A DNA stretch of 64,000 bases, taken from positions 2,418,001-2,482,000 of the forward strand of contig CAVTGA010000002.1 in the NCBI GenBank assembly GCA_963734185.1, in the 5' to 3' direction. Each line of letters starts with the position of its first letter. Position 1 is the stretch's first letter. The notes beneath the pieces were generated by a model. That model was not told where the DNA came from and did not search any database. It saw only the letters and a list, made by a program, of their open reading frames with translations. This DNA comes from PALSA-894 sp963734185. GTDB taxonomy: Bacteria > Pseudomonadota > Alphaproteobacteria > Rhizobiales > Xanthobacteraceae. A program made the position numbers and the translations under genes. Below, one piece after another: positions 18,046 through 26,380 of the stretch.

Positions 18046-19368
18046 ATGAAGGCGCTCGCCGAGCAGATCGCCGAACTCGACGGCGTCGAGGTCTATGGCC
18101 GCGTGGTCGGGGTGCGCGGGCTGATGGTCGAGGTGGCCGGGCCGATCCATGCCATGTCGGTCGGCGCGCGCGTCGTGATCGAGACCGGCCGCGCCGGCAT
18201 CCCGTGCGAGGTGGTCGGCTTTGCCGGTCCCAATGCGCTGCTGATGCCGTTCGCCGCGCTCGAAGGGGTGCGGCGCGGCTGCCGCGCCATCGTCACCGCG
18301 GTCGCCGGCGCGGTGCGCCCCTGCGCGCGCTGGCTCGGCCGCGTGGTCAACGCCATGGGCGAGCCGATCGACGGCAAGGGGCCGCTGCCGGGCGGGCCGG
18401 CGCCGTACCCGTTCCGCAACGCGCCGCCGCCGGCGCATGCGCGCCAGCGCGTCGGCGCGCCGCTCGATCTCGGCATCCGCGCGCTCAACACGTTTCTCAC
18501 CTGCTGCCGCGGCCAGCGGCTCGGCATCTTCGCCGGCTCCGGCGTCGGCAAGTCGGTGCTGCTGTCGATGCTGGCGCGCAACGTCGCCGCCGACGTCTCG
18601 GTGATCGGTCTCGTCGGCGAGCGCGGCCGCGAGGTGCAGGAATTCCTGCAGGACGACCTCGGCGCGGCGGGCCTGGCGCGCTCGGTGGTGGTGGTGTCGA
18701 CCTCGGACGAGCCGGCGCTGATGCGCCGTCAGGCCGGATACCTCACGCTCGCCATCGCGGAGCATTTCCGCGACGAGGGCAAGGACGTGCTGGTGCTGAT
18801 GGACTCGGTCACCCGCTTCGCCATGGCGCAGCGCGAGATCGGGCTCTCGGCCGGCGAGCCGCCGACCGCCAAGGGCTATACGCCGACCGTGTTCACCGAA
18901 CTGCCGCGGCTGCTCGAACGGGCCGGGCCGGGGACCGAGGCGGGCACCATCACGGGCATCTTCACCGTGCTGGTCGACGGCGACGACCACAACGAGCCGG
19001 TCGCCGATGCGGTGCGCTCGACCCTCGACGGCCACGTGGTGATGGAACGCGCGATCGCCGAGCGCGGGCGCTACCCGGCCATCAACGTGCTCAAGTCGGT
19101 CTCGCGCACCATGCCGCGGGCCGCCGACCCGGCGTATCTCCCCGCCGTCAACCGTGCCCGGCAGGTGATGGCGACCTATGCCGACATGGAGGAGCTGATC
19201 CGGCTCGGGGCCTACCGCACCGGTTCCAGCGCGGACGTGGACGAGGCGATCGCCCTGCACAAGCCGCTGGAGGGGTTCCTGGCCCAAGGCAAGGAAGAGT
19301 CGACATCTCTTAACGAGGGGTATCGGCGCCTCGAGCAAATCCTGCGGAACCCGGAAACCGAAAACTAA
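18046..19368 (+). CDS. fliI: Flagellar export ATPase FliI
   Basis: The 440-residue F1-beta-like ATPase has Walker A GSGVGKS at 164-170 and Walker B near 250 (VLVLMDSVTRFA). The family motif RQAGYLTLAIAEHFRDEGKD is split across those elements. It energises export of rod, hook and filament subunits through the FlhA/FlhB gate and interacts with FliH and FliJ. It is followed by fliJ after 190 bases carrying a palindromic repeat. Confidence 0.96.
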   Translation: MKALAEQIAELDGVEVYGRVVGVRGLMVEVAGPIHAMSVGARVVIETGRAGIPCEVVGFAGPNALLMPFAALEGVRRGCRAIVTAVAGAVRPCARWLGRVVNAMGEPIDGKGPLPGGPAPYPFRNAPPPAHARQRVGAPLDLGIRALNTFLTCCRGQRLGIFAGSGVGKSVLLSMLARNVAADVSVIGLVGERGREVQEFLQDDLGAAGLARSVVVVSTSDEPALMRRQAGYLTLAIAEHFRDEGKDVLVLMDSVTRFAMAQREIGLSAGEPPTAKGYTPTVFTELPRLLERAGPGTEAGTITGIFTVLVDGDDHNEPVADAVRSTLDGHVVMERAIAERGRYPAINVLKSVSRTMPRAADPAYLPAVNRARQVMATYADMEELIRLGAYRTGSSADVDEAIALHKPLEGFLAQGKEESTSLNEGYRRLEQILRNPETEN

Positions 19369-19436
19369 CGTTGTCCTGGCAGGGTCGAGGGGTGGTGGCC
19401 GCCGCGCCCGTTCTAGGCCGCGAGCGGTTCTTGGGT

Positions 19437-19508
19437 GGAGCATGATCTGTTTCCGAAAACCGGTAGCCATCCCGGATCAAGTCCGGGACAGGCCTTTTCG
19501 GGATCATG
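19437..19508. repeat. Palindromic repeat, family D (GAGCATGATC)
   Basis: Inverted ends ggagcatgatctgtttccga and ttttcgggatcatgctc enclose an inner palindrome around ccggatcaagtccgg. The same family occurs near 34775 and 40336. It lies between fliI and fliJ. Confidence 0.75.
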
Positions 19509-19557
19509 CTCTCGGGCTGGCCCGCGTGTTTTCGCGGCTTCTGGGGAGTACGAGTCG

Positions 19558-19974
19558 ATGAAGTCGCGTGAAACGCTGATCCGCCTGAAGAAGTTTCAGG
19601 TCGACGAGAAACGGCGCAAAGTCGCGCAGATCGAAGGCATGATCGCGGATTTCGACCGCATGGCCGGCGATCTCGAGCGCGAGATCACCGCCGAGCAGGA
19701 GCGGGTCGGCATCCACGATCCGGCCCATTTCGCCTATCCGACCTACGCCAAGGCGGCGATGAACCGGCGCGACAACCTCAAGCGCTCGGCCGACGAGCTC
19801 AAGGGCCAGCTCGAGGACGCGCGCAACCTGCTGGCCGAGGCGTTCGAGGACCTCAAGAAGGTCGAACTGCTCGACGAGCGCGACCAGATCCGCGAGCGCG
19901 CGGTCGACAACGCCCGCGAGCAGGCCGAGCTCGACCGTATCGGCGCCATGCGCGGCATGGCCGTCCGGATCTAG
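19558..19974 (+). CDS. fliJ: Flagellar export chaperone FliJ
   Basis: The 138-residue, almost wholly helical, charged coiled-coil protein (LIRLKKFQVDEKRRKVAQIE, LKRSADELKGQLEDARNLLA) has FliJ size and position after fliI. The ATG at 19558 follows ggggag. FliJ escorts chaperones and opens the export gate together with the FliI ring. The family is weakly conserved, so the name relies partly on context. Confidence 0.85.
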   Translation: MKSRETLIRLKKFQVDEKRRKVAQIEGMIADFDRMAGDLEREITAEQERVGIHDPAHFAYPTYAKAAMNRRDNLKRSADELKGQLEDARNLLAEAFEDLKKVELLDERDQIRERAVDNAREQAELDRIGAMRGMAVRI

Positions 19975-20159
19975 CATCTCCGATCGATCGTTGCCGGGAG
20001 GCGTTGCGTCCGAGGAGGGCGCAAGCTTCGCCGTGCTGTGGCCTGATTGGCCGCACTGGAACGCACGTCGCCAGTGCCCTTTCCCGCGCCTGACCTCAAG
20101 GCTACGCTCGACGCCGGAATCGATGGTGGCCGAAGAGAATTTTTTGCGACGGAGGGGTG

Positions 20160-21314
20160 ATGGACGAGTTCCTGATCAACATGAACACCACGGGCGACCA
20201 GGAACAGCCTGGGGTCGCCGGTTTTCGCGGCACGCAATTCATCTTCGTATGGGCGGATCGCGAGACCAGGAATATCAAGGGTCAGCTGCTTGGGTCGGAT
20301 ACGGACGGGACTGTTCAAGGCAACAACGTCGAGTTCGTCGTGAACTTTCCCGAGCCACCCGGGGCCAAGCGCCAGCTGCCGACCGTCATCGAATTCGGTC
20401 TCGGCTTTGCCGTCGCCTGGATCGAACAGTTGCCCGGCGCCCGGCCGCAGGTGAAGCTTCGCACTTTCGATCATGACACGTTGTCGGGTCCGGAGATCCA
20501 GGTCAGCACCGCCGAGGTCGAGCCCTTGATACAGCCGGCGATGGCGCGGCTCGCCGACGGCGGCTTCGTGCTGGTCTGGGCCGACAAGCGGCAAGACCAG
20601 CGCATCCGGGCGCAGCGGTTTGGGCTCGACGGATCGAAAAACGGCAGCGAGTTTCGCGCCAACACCGTCCCCGGGCTGCATCGCGTTCCGATGGTCGCCG
20701 GCTTGACCAACGGGAATATCGTCATCGGGTGGCGTGCGCGCATTACCGGCGCGCTTCACCTGCGCTTGCAGATCTTCGGTGCAAACGGGCCGGTCGGCAA
20801 CGAGCAGATACCGAACCTCGAAATAACCGAAGCCGCCATGGCGCCGCTCGATTCCGGGCGCTTCGTCATCGCGCATGTGCGCAGTGCCGGTGACGGCGAG
20901 CCCGGCTTCGATACGACGGTCGCGCAAGTCACCGTGTTCGAGGCGAACGGCGCTCCCGCCAACCTGCGGTTTCCCGCCACCAGCGCGCCACGGATCCGAT
21001 CCTCCTGGCCGACGCTCGCAGCGTTGCCGGGGGGACGCTTTCTCGTGGCGTGGACCCAGGTCAACGTCGACAACGTCACCGCGGGCACCAACGTGGCGGC
21101 GAGGATCTTTTCGAGCCAAGGTCCGCTTGGCCGGGCCATCCAGGTCAACACCTTGAAGGGAGGCCAGCGCTTCAGGCTCGCTGCCGCGACCACCTCCGGG
21201 CCCGCAGGCGACATCGCCTTCCTGGTCTGGACGGACGACAGCAAGGCCGGTCCGGACAAGTCCGGGAATGCGATCGAGGGGCGACCAATGCCGATACCGG
21301 CCGGGGGATTTTAG
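20160..21314 (+). CDS. Predicted seven-bladed beta-propeller protein, function unknown
   Basis: About 384 residues with no signal peptide. Seven repeats each place a hydrophobic strand ending in Trp (or His) before a polar turn and a second strand: FIFVWADR, FAVAWIEQ, FVLVWADK, IVIGWRAR, FVIAHVRS, FLVAWTQV, IAFLVWTD. They are separated by P-x-(V/M/L)-A-x-L-x-x-G blocks. This repeat style is seen in large calcium-binding or adhesin-type bacterial proteins, but here it stands alone. The ATG at 20160 follows ggaggg; a GTG directly before it is in frame. No enzymatic motif seen. Confidence 0.65.
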   Translation: MDEFLINMNTTGDQEQPGVAGFRGTQFIFVWADRETRNIKGQLLGSDTDGTVQGNNVEFVVNFPEPPGAKRQLPTVIEFGLGFAVAWIEQLPGARPQVKLRTFDHDTLSGPEIQVSTAEVEPLIQPAMARLADGGFVLVWADKRQDQRIRAQRFGLDGSKNGSEFRANTVPGLHRVPMVAGLTNGNIVIGWRARITGALHLRLQIFGANGPVGNEQIPNLEITEAAMAPLDSGRFVIAHVRSAGDGEPGFDTTVAQVTVFEANGAPANLRFPATSAPRIRSSWPTLAALPGGRFLVAWTQVNVDNVTAGTNVAARIFSSQGPLGRAIQVNTLKGGQRFRLAAATTSGPAGDIAFLVWTDDSKAGPDKSGNAIEGRPMPIPAGGF

Positions 21315-21490
21315 GGCGGCCAAACTTTCCGCCGCCTCGTCCGTAGCTTTCCGCACCGGCTGCGTCCGATGGGGCGCGGCCTCGGCCGAACGTCTCGGGT
21401 CCTGCCCGCGCGGCACCTTCGGGCGGTTGCATTCGCCGGGCGTCCCGGCCATCGTCCGGGTCGATAGGGCAGGGGGCTGGTTTTTCCGCG

Positions 21491-22036
21491 ATGCTGACGC
21501 CTGCGGAACTCGTCTGGCTGATGGCCGCGATCGCGCGCGGCGACCAGGTCGCGTTCGAGCGGCTCTATGCCGCGACGCGGGCGAAACTGTATGGCGTGGT
21601 GCTGCGTATCTTGCGCAGGAGCGACCTCGCCGAGGAGGTCATGCAGGAGACCTATCTGAGAGTCTGGCGCAACGCGGGCGATTTCGACCCCAAAGTTGCG
21701 ACCCCCATCACCTGGATGGTGGCGATTGCCCGCAACCGGGCGCTCGACCTCGTCCGCAAGAAGAGTGAAGTTTCGATCGAGGACGAGCCGGGGGCGGCGG
21801 AACCGGTCTCCGAGGAACCCAACCCGCTGGCGCGGCGCGAGATGACCGATGAGCTCAGACGCCTGCTCGCCTGCCTCGGCGAGCTGGAGGAAGACCGGCG
21901 GCGGCTGGTGCTGCTCGCCTATTATGGCGGGTGGAGCCGCGACCAGCTTGCCGTGAGGTTCGACGCGCCGGCCAACACGGTCAAGACCTGGTTGCGGCGC
22001 AGCCTGTTGCAGATCCGGGAGTGCCTCGGGTCATGA
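21491..22036 (+). CDS. ECF-type RNA polymerase sigma factor
   Basis: The 181-residue protein has region 2 (FERLYAATRAKLYGVVLRIL, AEEVMQETYLRVWRNAGDF, WMVAIARNRALDLVRKK) and region 4 (YYGGWSRDQLAVRFDAPANT then VKTWLRRSLLQIRECL). This is the SigK/RpoE-like ECF group whose anti-sigma partner is the next gene. The stop overlaps the start of that gene (ATGA). Confidence 0.93.
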   Translation: MLTPAELVWLMAAIARGDQVAFERLYAATRAKLYGVVLRILRRSDLAEEVMQETYLRVWRNAGDFDPKVATPITWMVAIARNRALDLVRKKSEVSIEDEPGAAEPVSEEPNPLARREMTDELRRLLACLGELEEDRRRLVLLAYYGGWSRDQLAVRFDAPANTVKTWLRRSLLQIRECLGS

Positions 22037-22836
22037 TCGCGGACGAGGACAAGGAGGCGCTGGCGGCCGAATACGTGCTCGGCACGCTCGATGCCGACGA
22101 GCGCGCGCAGGCCGAAGCGCTGATGCTGATCGATCCCGGCTTCACGGCGGTCGTGGGCGACTGGGAACGCCGGCTCGGCGAGCTCAACGTCATGGTGGCG
22201 CCGGTCGAACCTGCGGCCGCGCTATGGGACCGCATCCGCGCGCAGGTCGCCGAGACTGCGCCGAGCCAGACGGTGCGGTTGCCCGAGCTGGACGGGCCGA
22301 AGACGGTTGCCGCCGGCGCGCCCGCCGCCGGCGCCGACGTCATCGTGCTGGCCCGGCGCGTCAAGCGCTGGCGCACCTTCACCGGGCTGACCGCCGCGCT
22401 CGCCGCGAGTCTGGCCGCCATCATGGTGCTGCGCGACTACCGGCCCGAGATGCTGCCCAAGCAGTGGCAGCCGCGCATGGTGGCGCAGGCTCCGGCGCAG
22501 TTCGTCGCGGTGTTCCAGAAGGACGAGCAGTCGCCGGCCTTCATCCTCAGTGTCGACACCGACCAGCGCACCGTCACGGTGCGCCAGGTCGCGGCCGAGA
22601 AGCTGCCGGACCGGAGCTATCAATTGTGGATCGCGACGCAGCCGGGCGCGGCGCCGCGCTCGCTCGGCTTGATCGGCGCCGGCGACTTCACCGTGCATGC
22701 GACGCTCGCCGCCTACGATCCGGCGGTCATCAACAACGCGACCTATGGCATTTCGCTCGAGCCGCTCGGCGGCTCGCCGACCGGGCAGCCGACCGGCCCG
22801 GTGATCCACGCCAAGCTGGTGCAGGCGACGCCGTAG
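22033..22836 (+). CDS. Membrane anti-sigma factor (RskA/anti-sigma-K family)
   Basis: The 267-residue protein has a cytoplasmic N-terminal domain (LAAEYVLGTLDADERAQAEA) typical of RskA-type anti-sigma factors and a single membrane helix around residues 115-135 (FTGLTAALAASLAAIMVL). The extracytoplasmic domain contains SYQLWIATQPGAAPRSLGLI and a family-typical GISLEPLGGSPTGQPTGPV end. It should hold the upstream ECF sigma inactive until regulated proteolysis. Four-base overlap with the sigma gene. Confidence 0.9.
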   Translation: MIADEDKEALAAEYVLGTLDADERAQAEALMLIDPGFTAVVGDWERRLGELNVMVAPVEPAAALWDRIRAQVAETAPSQTVRLPELDGPKTVAAGAPAAGADVIVLARRVKRWRTFTGLTAALAASLAAIMVLRDYRPEMLPKQWQPRMVAQAPAQFVAVFQKDEQSPAFILSVDTDQRTVTVRQVAAEKLPDRSYQLWIATQPGAAPRSLGLIGAGDFTVHATLAAYDPAVINNATYGISLEPLGGSPTGQPTGPVIHAKLVQATP

Positions 22837-22884
22837 CCGGCGCCATGCCCTCGGGCACGGCGCCGATCGGGCGCCTCGGCTGGA

Positions 22885-23382
22885 CTACGCGGCTTGGGCG
22901 TGCTGATTGACCGTGGTCTCGGCGATCTGCGTGAGCGCCTTGTCGGTCGCGCTCTCCTCTTTCAGCGTTGCGTCGAGCAGGTCGACGGAGCGGCGCAGCC
23001 CGAGTTCTTCCGCCCACGTCTTGAGCGTGCCGTAGCGGGAAATCTCGTAGTGCTCGACCGCCTGGGCGGCAGCGAGAAGTCCCGCGTCAAGGGCGGGCGC
23101 GCCCTTGTACTCCTTCATGATCTCCTGGCCCTCTTCGATCAGGCCCATGATGGCATCGCAGGTCTTGCCCTTGGGGGCCTCGCCGAGTTCCTCGAACACC
23201 TGCTCCAATCGACCGACCTGACCCTCGGTTTCGCCCGCGTGCTTCTCGAAGGCCGCGCGCAACGCGGCCGAGTTCGCGGCCTTCGCCAGCTTCGGCAACG
23301 CGGTCAGGATTTTCTTTTCCGCGAAGTAGATGTCTTTCAGCGTGTCGTGAAACAGGTCCTTGAGTGCTTTTTCCTTGGCCAT
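22885..23382 (-). CDS. Ferritin-like DUF892 protein (YciE/YciF family)
   Basis: The 165-residue all-helical protein begins LKDLFHDTLKDIYFAEKKIL and contains AFEKHAGETEGQVGRLEQVF and AVEHYEISRYGTL. Glu/His positions fit the ferritin-like di-iron arrangement of DUF892. The family is induced by general and osmotic stress. Neighbouring CsbD and Q/G-rich genes and the ECF pair suggest a stress regulon. Confidence 0.9.
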   Translation of the reverse strand: MAKEKALKDLFHDTLKDIYFAEKKILTALPKLAKAANSAALRAAFEKHAGETEGQVGRLEQVFEELGEAPKGKTCDAIMGLIEEGQEIMKEYKGAPALDAGLLAAAQAVEHYEISRYGTLKTWAEELGLRRSVDLLDATLKEESATDKALTQIAETTVNQHAQAA

Positions 23383-23468
23383 TGTCGGTGCTTTCCTTCC
23401 ACGGGTTGCGTCGTTGGAACGAAGAATGACCCGGCGCCAGCCGGGACATTCTTCATTCGTATTCGTGC

Positions 23469-23648
23469 CTAGCGTTTCTGCTCGCCGCCCTGCTGCTGCT
23501 GGCCGGGATTCTGCCCGCCGCCCTGCTGCTGGCCGGGGTTCTTGCCGCCCTGCTGCTGGCCGGGGCTCTTGCCGCCCTGCTGCTGCTGATCGTTGTCCTG
23601 CTGCGGCTTGCGCTGCGGATCGTCTTGGTTCTGGTTCGGATTGTTCAT
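23469..23648 (-). CDS. Low-complexity Gln/Gly-rich small protein
   Basis: 59 residues starting MNNPNQNQDDPQRKPQQDND. It then has four imperfect copies of a GGxxPGQQQ unit. It is fully hydrophilic with no Cys or aromatic residues. Such Q/G/N-rich small proteins accompany stress genes in Bradyrhizobium-like genomes and are likely disordered. Function unknown; the low complexity leaves some doubt that it is translated. Confidence 0.5.
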   Translation of the reverse strand: MNNPNQNQDDPQRKPQQDNDQQQQGGKSPGQQQGGKNPGQQQGGGQNPGQQQQGGEQKR

Positions 23649-23843
23649 GGCGATACTCGCGTTGGATCTTGTCCCCTCGAACCTAATCCGCGGCGGCGGC
23701 GCTTGGTTCCTACGCAGGCGCTGCAGAAAAAGCCGCGACCTCAAGCCGTGCATCGATGTCTGGCGTGCTCGGGCCGCGCTGGAACCTTTCGGCTTCCTCG
23801 CGCTTGACGCTCGTCGATCAACCCCGGTTTCCAGGAGAGCCCC

Positions 23844-24059
23844 ATGGGCAGCACAACAGACAAGGTCGCCGGCGTCACCAACCAGGCCGTCGGCAAAGCC
23901 AAGCAAGGCGCCGGAAAGCTCGTCGGATCGGATAAGCTCCAGGCCGAAGGGGCGGCTCAGGAAGTGAAGGGCGGCGCACAGAAGCTGGTGGGAGACGCCA
24001 AGGCCGCCACCAAGAAGGCGGCAAACGACGCCGCCGATTTCGTCAACAAGAAGCTTTGA
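23844..24059 (+). CDS. CsbD family stress protein
   Basis: The 71-residue hydrophilic protein (TTDKVAGVTNQAVGKAKQGA, then KLVGSDKLQAEGAAQEVKGG) matches the CsbD family in length and the repeated K-G-x-A-K pattern. CsbD-like proteins are induced by the general stress response; the molecular role is unclear. Good ribosome-binding site (aggaga) before the ATG. Confidence 0.9.
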   Translation: MGSTTDKVAGVTNQAVGKAKQGAGKLVGSDKLQAEGAAQEVKGGAQKLVGDAKAATKKAANDAADFVNKKL

Positions 24060-24095
24060 CGGCGCAAGTGAATTCACAAGTGATTCACAAGTGAT

Positions 24096-25142
24096 TCAGG
24101 TGACGACCACGCGCGCCGCCCCCGCCTCCGCGTTGCCGATAACGCGCGCGGCCGGATAGCCGGCCGCGACGATCGTCGCGGCAATCGCCGGCGCGCGCGC
24201 GGCCGCGCACGCGATCAGCAGGCCGCCCGAGGTCTGCGGATCGGTGAGGATGTGCCGGCGCCATTCCGGCAGGTCCGGCGGCAGGCTCACGCCGTCCGCA
24301 TAGCTTGCCCAATTGCGCATCGACGCGCCGGTGACGAAGTTTCCCCGCGCCAGCCTTTCCGTCTCCGACAGCAGCGGCAGGTCGGCGGCGCGGATGTGCA
24401 AGGTCAGGTTCGAGCCGCGCGCCATTTCCAGCGCGTGGCCGAGCAGGCCGAACCCGGTCACGTCGGTGATGGCATGCACGGCGGCGTCCTGCGCCAGCTC
24501 CGCACCGATCCGGTTCAGCAGCGTCGTCGACGCGAGCATCTCCGCATAGGCGTCGGCCGACAGCACCGCTTGCCTGAATGCCGCCGAGTAGATGCCGACG
24601 CCGAGGCCCTTGGTGAGGATGAGCGCGTCGCCGGCCTTGGCGTCGGCGTTGCGGCGGACGTCCTGCCTCTTGCAGATGCCGATCACCGCGAGGCCGTAGA
24701 CCGGCTCCGGACAGTCGATCGAATGGCCGCCCGCGACCGGGATGCCGGCATCCGCGCAGACCGCCGCGCCGCCGCGCAGGATCTCGCGCACGGTTGGCGT
24801 CGAGATCTTGTCGACCGGCATGCCCAGGATGGCGAGCGCCATGATCGGCTTCCCGCCCATGGCATAGACGTCGGAGATCGCATTGGTGGCGGCGATGCGC
24901 CCGAAGTCGTGCGGATCGTCGACCATGGGCATGAAGAAGTCGGTGGTGGCGATGACGCAGGTCTCCGCGTCGAGCTGCCACACCGCGGCATCGTCGCCCG
25001 TCTCGGTGCCGACCAGCAGTTGACGATACGGCTGCGCCGCCGGCTCACCGGCGAGCAGTTGCTGCAGCACCGAGGGCGCGAGCTTGCAGCCGCAGCCGCC
25101 GCCGTGGGCGAGGCTGGTGAGGCGGACGATGGGCACGTTCAT
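24096..25142 (-). CDS. selD: Selenide, water dikinase SelD
   Basis: The 348-residue protein aligns at the N-terminus with E. coli SelD: HGGGCGCK places the catalytic Cys at 17 and Lys at 20, followed by the TGDDAAVW phosphate region. Cys is present, so it is not itself a selenoprotein. It makes selenophosphate from selenide and ATP for SelA. It is encoded opposite to selA/selB, with terminase, TA and intron genes between. A short direct repeat (aatcacttgtg, twice) sits just after its stop. Confidence 0.95.
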   Translation of the reverse strand: MNVPIVRLTSLAHGGGCGCKLAPSVLQQLLAGEPAAQPYRQLLVGTETGDDAAVWQLDAETCVIATTDFFMPMVDDPHDFGRIAATNAISDVYAMGGKPIMALAILGMPVDKISTPTVREILRGGAAVCADAGIPVAGGHSIDCPEPVYGLAVIGICKRQDVRRNADAKAGDALILTKGLGVGIYSAAFRQAVLSADAYAEMLASTTLLNRIGAELAQDAAVHAITDVTGFGLLGHALEMARGSNLTLHIRAADLPLLSETERLARGNFVTGASMRNWASYADGVSLPPDLPEWRRHILTDPQTSGGLLIACAAARAPAIAATIVAAGYPAARVIGNAEAGAARVVVT

Positions 25143-25774
25143 GGCGGCATCTTACGACGCGGAGAAGCAGCGGCGAAGTGACGCGCCCGGTCCTGACCGG
25201 AATGGCAAAAATTTTCTTTGGGGCAAGCGGACCGCGCGTGACGGGGTGAGAGCATCTACGCCGCGCCGTCTACTTACCGATTTACCGCGTGGTCAAGCGG
25301 TTGAAGTTACGCGGATAAAAGTCCTTGAGACGCGCTCCCCGTGCGCCGCGCGCATCGGCGTTTCGTACGTTTGTCGGTGTGGCGCAGAGGTAATTGCGCA
25401 CTGCGAAATGCCCTAAATTTTCGGAAAAAAGTCCTTGTTAGGGTGACCCTCGTCTGCTATAAAAGGCGCAGTCTCCACCACTGAGTTTTGGCGCGTCTCT
25501 CCCGCAAGGGACGAGAAGAACGCCGCGCTCTTCCCCTTCGCGCCACGCCGCTCGCCACCCTCTGCGCTCCCGCCTTCGCTGCGCTTCGGCGGGCGAGTGA
25601 GCAGCCCGCCATAGCCTTGGCGACGGCGGGCTTCGCGGAGCAGGGAGATGCGAGCTCAGAGTCACGTGCGAGGTTGGACCAATCCCCCTTCGTCCTTCGC
25701 TCAACGCCTGTTGTCGCGCTTCCGCGCCCGGGAGCGCGACATTTTTTTGCCTTCACCCACCATGGAGCACGCCG
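25143..25774. other. Non-coding stretch between selD and the terminase genes
   Basis: 632 bases with no credible gene. Contents: a direct repeat AAAAGTCCTTG at about 25317 and 25427, a strong promoter-like sequence at 25435-25463, and a GC-rich palindromic zone from about 25495 to 25650 (cgcaagggacgag, gcgggcgagtgag, ggcgggcttcgcgg). A structured leader RNA is possible. Confidence 0.5.
25435..25463 (+). promoter_or_regulatory. Near-consensus housekeeping sigma promoter
   Basis: TTGTTA, a 17-base spacer and TATAAA match -35/-10 elements closely, unusual in this GC-rich genome. It directs transcription toward the terminase genes about 300 bases away, leaving a long 5' leader. Confidence 0.6.
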
Positions 25775-26380
25775 ATGACTTGCCTGCGCAGGCCGCCGCT
25801 CAGCTTGGAACAGCTGGAGCAGGTCCGTTACGAGTACGAGCAGACCACGCTGACGGTCGAAGAGATCGCCGCCAGGTACCGCTACAGTACCAGCGCGATA
25901 CAATCGTGGGCGCGGCGCTATGGCTGGACGCGGCGCCGCGCCGTCCTGCCGCGCGAAGGCCCGCCGCCGCGTCCGCTGCCCGCGCCCGACGTGGCGCCGG
26001 CGGCGCAGACGGATGGCGCGGCGGTCGCGTCATCGGCGCCGGGCGAACCGGCGCTGCCCGACGGCACCCCGCTCGCGTTGCGCCTGCAGCGCACGGTCGA
26101 ACGCCAGCTCGCCGCGCTCGAGGCCGTCGTCGCGACGCTCGGCGCGACGCGCCCCCATGCCGGAGAGAGCGAACGCGCCGCGCGCGCGCTCGCGACCCTG
26201 ACCCGCACTTTGCGCGAGTTGAACGCGCTGCAGAACCAGAACCCGGAGCCCGCGGCTCATGACGACAGCCGATCCGACGACATCGACGAACGCCGCCTCG
26301 CACTTGCGCGCAAGATTGACGCGCTTGTCGCCGGCGCAAACGGCGAGGGTGCTGGCGAACCTGAGCCCGCGCGAGCGTGA
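25775..26380 (+). CDS. Putative terminase small subunit (HTH protein)
   Basis: The 201-residue protein has an N-terminal helix-turn-helix (YEQTTLTVEEIAARYRYSTS then AIQSWARRYGW), a Pro/Ala-rich linker and a C-terminal helical region. This layout, directly before a terminase large subunit, fits the small DNA-recognition subunit (g1-like) of a gene-transfer agent or prophage. Its 3' end overlaps the next gene by about 120 bases in another frame. Function inferred from position and the HTH. Confidence 0.65.
   Translation: MTCLRRPPLSLEQLEQVRYEYEQTTLTVEEIAARYRYSTSAIQSWARRYGWTRRRAVLPREGPPPRPLPAPDVAPAAQTDGAAVASSAPGEPALPDGTPLALRLQRTVERQLAALEAVVATLGATRPHAGESERAARALATLTRTLRELNALQNQNPEPAAHDDSRSDDIDERRLALARKIDALVAGANGEGAGEPEPARA

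Noticed and set aside
21315..21490. ECF-specific promoter ahead of the sigma factor gene
   Set aside because: No convincing GGAAC/GTC-type pair at proper spacing was found by eye, so no promoter is claimed.
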